A stretch of DNA of 64,000 bases from Bacillus sp. V2I10 (GTDB taxonomy: Bacteria; Bacillota; Bacilli; Bacillales; Bacillaceae): NCBI RefSeq assembly GCF_030817055.1, contig NZ_JAUSYV010000001.1:458001-522000 (forward strand). Reading direction: 5' to 3'. Below are positions 58,297 to 64,000 of the stretch, piece by piece. How positions within the stretch are numbered: position 1 is the first letter of the stretch; each line of letters starts with the position of its first letter. The notes below the pieces were generated by a model, which ran no database searches, was not told where the DNA came from, and worked only from the letters and a program-made list of their open reading frames with translations. A program made the position numbers and the translations under genes.

Positions 58297-59433
58297 ATGA
58301 ATATTCGCTTCACAGAAGAGCAGGAAATGATGCGTAAGATGGTTCGGGATTTTGCTCAAACAGAAATCGAGCCGTTTGTAGAAAAAATGGAGCAGGGAGA
58401 ATTTCCAAGAGAGATTTTCCGTAAAATGGGCTCACTTGGTCTAATGGGAATTCCAATACCTGAGGAATACGGCGGGGCAGGTATGGATTTTACCTCTTAC
58501 ATTATTGCCATCCACGAGCTTTCAAAAGTAAGTGCGACAGTCGGTGTCATTCTAAGCGTTCATACATCAGTCGGCACAAATCCGATTCTTTATTTTGGAT
58601 CAGAAGAACAGAAAAAGAAATATATTCCAAAGCTTGCAAGCGGCGAATACTTAGGGGCTTTCTGTTTAACAGAGCCAGGATCAGGATCTGATGCAGGCAG
58701 TTTAAAAACAAAAGCCGTCAAAAAAGACGGCAAATACATTTTGAATGGATCAAAGGTGTTTATTACAAATGGGGGAGAAGCAGACACATATATCGTGTTC
58801 GCGTCCACAAATCCCGACGGGGGAACAAAGGGGATTTCAGCATTTGTAGTTGAAAAGAATACGGAGGGCCTTGTGATTGGAAAAGATGAGCACAAAATGG
58901 GGCTTTATGGGTCACGGACTGTCCAGCTTTCCTTCGAAGATGCCGAGGTTCCGTTTGAAAACCTTCTTGGGGAAGAAGGAGACGGGTTTAAAATTGCCAT
59001 GGCCAATCTGGATGTGGGGAGAATCGGAATTGCTGCCCAATCACTTGGCATCGCGCAGGCGGCGCTTGAGAACTCCATCAACTATGCAAAAGAGCGTGTT
59101 CAATTCGGCAAGCCAATCTCTGCTCAGCAAGGCATCGGTTTTAAACTGGCAGACATGGCAACAAGTGTTGAATCCTCTGAACTTCTAACATACAGAGCCG
59201 CTTTCTTAAGGCAGAACGGACTTCCTTGCGGAAAAGAAGCGTCAATGGCCAAGCTGTTTGCCTCTAAAACAGCGATGGAGGTTGCCATAGAAGCGATTCA
59301 AGTATATGGCGGCTATGGCTATACAAAAGATTATCCGGTTGAACGCTACTTCAGGGATGCAAAAGTGTGCGAGATTTATGAAGGAACCAGCGAGATTCAA
59401 AGAATCGTCATCAGTAAACATATCTTAAATTAA
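58297..59433 (+). CDS. mmgC: Acyl-CoA dehydrogenase (MmgC-like)
   Basis: FAD enzyme introducing the 2,3 double bond into short or branched acyl-CoA. LTEPGSGSDAGSLKTKA and FITNGGEADTYIVFA mark the FAD pocket near 125-165; RVQFGKPISAQQGIGFKLADMA and the catalytic Glu in CEIYEGTSEIQR near 364. 378 residues. The ILSVHTSVGTNPILYFG segment resembles B. subtilis MmgC rather than AcdA. Second dehydrogenase follows 21 bases later. Confidence 0.88.
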   Translation: MNIRFTEEQEMMRKMVRDFAQTEIEPFVEKMEQGEFPREIFRKMGSLGLMGIPIPEEYGGAGMDFTSYIIAIHELSKVSATVGVILSVHTSVGTNPILYFGSEEQKKKYIPKLASGEYLGAFCLTEPGSGSDAGSLKTKAVKKDGKYILNGSKVFITNGGEADTYIVFASTNPDGGTKGISAFVVEKNTEGLVIGKDEHKMGLYGSRTVQLSFEDAEVPFENLLGEEGDGFKIAMANLDVGRIGIAAQSLGIAQAALENSINYAKERVQFGKPISAQQGIGFKLADMATSVESSELLTYRAAFLRQNGLPCGKEASMAKLFASKTAMEVAIEAIQVYGGYGYTKDYPVERYFRDAKVCEIYEGTSEIQRIVISKHILN

Positions 59434-59454
59434 TCAATACGGGGGATGAAATAG

Positions 59455-60594
59455 ATGTTTTTTAAACTATCAGATGAGCATGAAATGATTCGTAAAATGG
59501 TAAGAGACTTCGCTAAAAATGAAGTAGAGCCTACAGCTGCAGAACGTGACGAGGAAGAGCGTTTTGACCGTGCACTTTTTGACAAAATGGCTGAGCTTGG
59601 CTTAACAGGCATTCCTTGGCCGGAAGAATACGGCGGCATTGGCAGCGACTACTTAGCGTATGTCATTGCGATTGAAGAGCTTTCACGAGTGTGCGCGTCG
59701 ATTGGGGTTACATTATCTGCCCATACTTCACTTGCAGGCTGGCCTGTTTTCAAATTCGGCACAGAAGAACAAAAACAGAAGTATTTGAGGCCAATGGCAC
59801 AGGGCGAGAAGATCGGCGCTTACGGATTAACTGAGCCAGGTTCAGGCTCTGACGCAGGCGGCATGAGAACGACGGCTAAATTAAACGGCGACCATTACGT
59901 TCTTAATGGCTCTAAGATCTTTATCACAAACGGAGGAATTGCCGATACGTATATCGTGTTTGCTGTAACGGATCCTGAAAGCAAGCATAAAGGCACGAGC
60001 GCGTTTATCGTTGAAAAAGACTTCAAGGGCTTCTCTGTGGGCAAGAAAGAAAGCAAGCTTGGCATTCGTTCCTCGCCGACAACAGAAATCATCTTTGAAG
60101 ATTGCATCGTGCCAAAAGAAAACCTTCTTGGTCAAGAAGGGGAAGGCTTTAAAATTGCCATGATGACACTTGACGGCGGCCGAAACGGGATTGCAGCTCA
60201 AGCTGTCGGAATCGCCCAAGGCGCTCTTGATGCTTCTGTTGCTTATGCGAAAGAACGCCAGCAGTTCGGAAAACCGATTGCGATGCAGCAGGGTATTGGC
60301 TTTAAATTGGCTGATATGGCTACAACGGTTGAAGCATCCCGTCTCTTAACCTATCAGGCTGCATGGCTTGAATCAGAAGGACTGCCTTATGGAAAAGAAT
60401 CAGCCATGTCCAAGCTTTTTGCAGGAGATACGGCAATGAAGGTGACAACAGAAGCTGTTCAGGTTTTCGGGGGCTACGGCTACACGAAAGATTACCCAGT
60501 AGAACGGTATATGAGGGATGCAAAAATCACTCAAATCTATGAGGGAACACAGGAGATTCAAAGACTTGTGATCTCGAGGATGATTACAAAATAA
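59455..60594 (+). CDS. acdA: Acyl-CoA dehydrogenase AcdA
   Basis: Paralogue of the preceding gene, 379 residues. LTEPGSGSDAGGMRTTA, FITNGGIADTYIVFAVTDP, KLGIRSSPTTEIIFEDC and QIYEGTQEIQRLVISRM match B. subtilis AcdA closely, which also follows ywjF. Tandem dehydrogenases in one operon suggest differing chain-length or branch preference, with electrons going through ETF to FadF at the head of the cluster. Confidence 0.9.
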   Translation: MFFKLSDEHEMIRKMVRDFAKNEVEPTAAERDEEERFDRALFDKMAELGLTGIPWPEEYGGIGSDYLAYVIAIEELSRVCASIGVTLSAHTSLAGWPVFKFGTEEQKQKYLRPMAQGEKIGAYGLTEPGSGSDAGGMRTTAKLNGDHYVLNGSKIFITNGGIADTYIVFAVTDPESKHKGTSAFIVEKDFKGFSVGKKESKLGIRSSPTTEIIFEDCIVPKENLLGQEGEGFKIAMMTLDGGRNGIAAQAVGIAQGALDASVAYAKERQQFGKPIAMQQGIGFKLADMATTVEASRLLTYQAAWLESEGLPYGKESAMSKLFAGDTAMKVTTEAVQVFGGYGYTKDYPVERYMRDAKITQIYEGTQEIQRLVISRMITK

Positions 60595-60625
60595 GAGGAC
60601 AATTCAAACAGGGAGGCGGTGGAAG

Positions 60626-61264
60626 ATGACGAAACGTGAAGTGCATGCTTCTGTCAAAGATGAGAGGCTTGTTCAAAAACGACGTGACCAAATGATTAAA
60701 GGTGCGGTAAATCTCTTTAAGCAAAAAGGATTCCACGGCACAACCACAAGGGAAATTGCAAAGGCGGCGGGATTCAGCATCGGCACGCTGTATGAATACA
60801 TCAGACAAAAGGAAGATGTGCTGTATCTTGTCTGTGATACAATTTATGACCAGGTTCGCGACAGACTGGAGAAAGACATTGATATTAAGCAGGGCACAAT
60901 TGAAAGCTTAAAGGTTGCCATTGCCAACTACTTCAAAGTTGTCGATGAAATGCAGGATGAGGTGCTTGTCATGTACCAGGAGGCAAAGTCACTGTCGCGT
61001 GACGCTCTCCCGTACGTTCTGCAAAAAGAAATCGAAATGGTCGGGATGTTTGAAAAAGTAATTACAGGCTGCGTGGATAAAGGGGAAATTTCGCTTTCCT
61101 CAAGGGAGCGGGAATTATTGGCGCACAATATATTCGTTCAGGGGCAAATGTGGGGGTTCAGAAGATGGGCTCTGCAAAGAAATTACACGTTGGATGAGTA
61201 TATTGAGGTTCAGACAAAACTGATTCTTCAAGGGGTAGGAAAAAACGGGAATCAAACGAAATAA
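60626..61264 (+). CDS. TetR-family regulator in the acyl-CoA operon
   Basis: 212-residue repressor with an HTH at about 20-65 (KGAVNLFKQKGFHGTTTREIAKAAGFSIGTLYEYI) and a helical ligand domain of the FadR/YcdC-C type (LVMYQEAKSLSRDALPYVL). It differs from B. subtilis FadR (YsiA) as I remember it. GGGAGGCGG ribosome binding site. Its place between acdA and icmF implies control of this operon by an acyl-CoA effector, probably through the 56146 dyad or the 53819 box. The ligand is not determined. Confidence 0.82.
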   Translation: MTKREVHASVKDERLVQKRRDQMIKGAVNLFKQKGFHGTTTREIAKAAGFSIGTLYEYIRQKEDVLYLVCDTIYDQVRDRLEKDIDIKQGTIESLKVAIANYFKVVDEMQDEVLVMYQEAKSLSRDALPYVLQKEIEMVGMFEKVITGCVDKGEISLSSRERELLAHNIFVQGQMWGFRRWALQRNYTLDEYIEVQTKLILQGVGKNGNQTK

Positions 61265-61289
61265 CGAGAGTAAAGGGGATGCGGGATGT

Positions 61290-64000
61290 ATGCATACACA
61301 GGAGACCTATAAACCGAAACATGCCGTTCGTTTTGTAACGGCTTCAAGTTTATTTGACGGACACGATGCTTCGATTAATATTATGCGGAGAATTCTGCAG
61401 GCAAGCGGAGCAGAGGTCATCCATCTTGGACACAATCGTTCAGTTGAAGAAATCGTAAATGCAGCTATTCAGGAGGATGCGCAGGGGATTGCAATCTCTT
61501 CTTATCAAGGCGGACATGTAGAATTTTTTAAATACATGTATGACCTTTTAAAAGAAAGAGGAGCCTCGCATATCCGTCTGTACGGCGGAGGCGGCGGTGT
61601 CATCATCCCGCGTGAAATAAAAGAACTGCATGAATATGGCATTGCGCGTATTTTTTCTCCGGAAGACGGCAGGGAGCTTGGTCTTCAGGGAATGATTGAG
61701 CTCATGATGAAAGAGTGCGATTTTCAAACAGTTACTAAAATTGAAGACGAAATCGAAAAGCTGAAAACGGGTGATGTTGGAGCGATTGCCAAGCTGATTA
61801 CGGTTGCTGAATCACAGCTCGGAAGCAAAAACGAAGCAGCGGCAACAGCCGAAAAGGTGATTTCAGAAGTGAAGCAGCTTTCTTCAGACGCTCCTGTTAT
61901 AGGGATAACAGGTACTGGCGGAGCCGGGAAAAGTTCGCTTACAGATGAACTGATCCGCAGATTTTTAAATGAAGTCCCTGAAATCAAAATTGCCGTTATC
62001 TCCATCGATCCGACAAAGCAAAAAACAGGCGGCGCCCTCCTAGGCGACCGTATCCGCATGAACGCTATCTTTTCGCCAAGGGTCTACATGAGAAGTCTTG
62101 CGACAAGACAATCAAGATCTGAATTGTCTCTTGCGATCAATGATGCGATTGCTGTTGTCAAAGGTGCAGGCTATGACCTGATTATTGTTGAAACAAGCGG
62201 AATCGGCCAGGGTGATGCAGCAATTACTGAAATCTGTGATCTCTCTTTATATATCATGACAAGCGAATTTGGCGCCCCGTCCCAGCTTGAAAAAATAGAT
62301 ATGATCGATTATGCAGATTTGATTGTGATCAACAAGTTCGAAAGAAAAGGATCTCAGGATGCAAAGCGCCAGGTGCAAAAACAATATCAGCGCAGCCACT
62401 TACTGTTTGAAAGTCCATTCGAAGACTTGCCGGTTTATGGGACAATTGCAAGCCAGTTCAATGATCCCGGAACAAATACACTGTTTGTGGCCCTTTTAGA
62501 TCTAATCAATAAAAAGGCAGACAAAAGCTGGTCTTCAACCCTTCCAGTCGTGAAGGATGTAGAAAAGCAAAACGTCATTATCCCGACAGACCGCCGCTAC
62601 TATTTAAGAGAAATCAGCGAATCTGTACGCACCTATCATCAAAAAGCTGAATATCAGGCTGACATTGCGAGAAGGTTATTTCAGCTGCAGGGCGCGATCG
62701 AAAGTGTGAAAGAAAGAGACGCTGCACCAGAAGTGCTGGAATCATTGGAAGCTATTAAAAAGAGTGTAGAAGAAGAACTTTCACAAGAATCAAAACGGAT
62801 TTTAGATTCATGGGCTGAATTGAGAGAGAAATATGAAACTGATCAATTTGTGACCAAAATCCGCGATAAAGAAATCGTGACAAAATTAAAAACGGTTTCT
62901 CTTTCAGGATTATCCATTCCTAAAGTATCTTTGCCGAAATACAAAGATTACGGTGAAATTTTGAAATGGGTATACAAAGAAAATGTTCCGGGTTCATTTC
63001 CTTATACAGCCGGTGTTTTTCCATTCAAACGTGCAGAAGAAGATCCGAAGCGCCAATTTGCTGGAGAAGGAACACCTGAACGGACGAATCGCCGTTTTCA
63101 CTATTTGTCCAAAGACGATCCTGCGAAGCGCCTGAGCACAGCATTTGACTCTGTTACACTGTACGGGGAAGATCCTGCTTACCGCCCTGATATTTACGGG
63201 AAAATCGGTGAAAGCGGTGTAAGCATCTGTACACTGGATGATATGAAAAAGCTTTATGCCGGATTTGATCTGTGTGCACCTGCAACTTCCGTTTCAATGA
63301 CCATCAATGGTCCTGCACCTATCATTCTTGCAATGTTCATGAATACAGCGATTGAACAGCAGATTCAAAAACAGGAAACAGAGCTTGGCCGCACACTGAC
63401 TGCAGATGAACAAAAAGCAGTGAAGGAGAAAACGCTGCAAACAGTCCGCGGTACGGTTCAGGCAGATATTTTAAAAGAAGATCAAGGTCAAAACACATGT
63501 ATTTATCTCTACTGAATTCGCTCTTAAAATGATGGGTGACATTCAGGAATACTTCATCAATGAAAAAGTGAGAAACTACTATTCTGTTTCTATTTCGGGC
63601 TATCATATTGCTGAAGCCGGAGCTAATCCGATTTCCCAGCTGGCCTTTACTCTCGCCAATGGTTTCACTTACGTTGAATATTATTTAAGCCGGGGCATGA
63701 AAATCGATGATTTCGCACCGAATCTCTCTTTCTTCTTCAGCAATGGATTAGATCCGGAGTATACGGTGATCGGTCGCGTCGCACGCCGCATCTGGTCAAC
63801 GGTTATGAGAGAAAAATACGGCGCCAACGACCGAAGCCAAAAGCTGAAATATCACGTGCAGACATCAGGACGCTCTCTGCATGCACAGGAAATCGACTTT
63901 AACGATATCCGCACTACTTTGCAGGCATTAATGGCCCTGCAGGATAATTGCAACTCGCTTCATACGAATGCCTATGATGAAGCAATCACAACACCAACGG
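61290..64000 (+). pseudogene. icmF: Fused isobutyryl-CoA mutase IcmF, frameshifted, 3' end outside window
   Basis: Adenosylcobalamin enzyme interconverting isobutyryl- and butyryl-CoA, fused to its own G-protein chaperone. N-terminal B12 domain with DGHD (residues 23-26) and SSYQGGH; MeaI-type GTPase with P-loop GTGGAGKS (208-215); then the mutase domain. The first frame ends at TGA 63513-63515 after NTCIYLY. Removing the A at 63505 restores NTCIFSTEFALKMMGDIQ, which stays open to the window end (GYHIAEAGANPISQLAFT, VQTSGRSLHAQEIDFND), so about 1080 residues are expected. Single-base insertion or sequencing error. Confidence 0.88.

Overview
The window is a stretch of chromosome from a low-GC, endospore-forming Bacillaceae bacterium of the Bacillus/Metabacillus type. 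This rests on strong AGGAGG-type ribosome binding sites, frequent TTG and GTG starts, spore genes (gerQ, rsfA, ywcE), sigma-B-like and CcpA sites, and long collinearity with the ywc/ywd/ywf/ywh/ywi/ywj region of Bacillus subtilis. Gene symbols are assigned from memory of B. subtilis families and from synteny; no database search was run.

Layout. 1-5.4 kb: aldo/keto reductase, a yhbD-type regulator with a bactofilin, an ABC-F ATPase and two small genes. 5.5-7.7 kb: topB. 8.1-12.4 kb: the aa3 menaquinol oxidase operon qoxABCD, then ywcE. 12.7-16.8 kb: an ATP-grasp ligase, a frameshifted YjiH-type membrane gene, nfrA and a DJ-1/PfpI protein, followed by a near-perfect parS site. 16.9-20.3 kb: a ywrC-ywrD-ywrB-ywrA group (Lrp regulator, gamma-glutamyltransferase, split chromate transporter). 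20.4-25.7 kb: a DnaA-box cluster and a sucrose operon (sacT, sacP, fructokinase, sacA) with a visible RAT/terminator antitermination leader. 26-34.9 kb: pdxK, a TetR regulator beside the stump of its likely target, an L,D-transpeptidase, two YflT stress proteins, ywdF, an SDR-ArsR pair, ung, ywdI, ywdK and gerQ. 34.8-39.3 kb: a decayed cwlJ, hemQ, pta, lipL, rsfA. 39.7-50.4 kb: ywfO, ywgA, ywhB, ywhC, ywhD, pbpG, speE, speB, ywiB, argS. 50.5-51.5 kb: a gene-free tandem-repeat block. 51.6-64 kb: uvsE, a frameshifted clsB, and a fatty-acid/short-chain acyl-CoA operon (fadF, mmgA-, mmgB- and mmgC-like genes, acdA, a TetR regulator, icmF) under what look like FadR and CcpA sites.

Three things stand out beyond ordinary housekeeping content. 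First, four separate intergenic regions carry short words repeated at almost exactly 21 bp (two helical turns) with a different word at each locus; one of them has been amplified into about five 225-bp tandem units. Second, chromosome-organisation sites are visible: a DnaA-box cluster upstream of sacT and a parS site beside nfrA. Third, several genes are broken: the spore cortex hydrolase gene cwlJ is clearly degenerate, while yjiH, clsB, icmF and perhaps ywrC each carry a single-base indel that could be real or an assembly error. A dispersed repeat of about 100 bp, present as six full or partial copies, is also scattered between genes.
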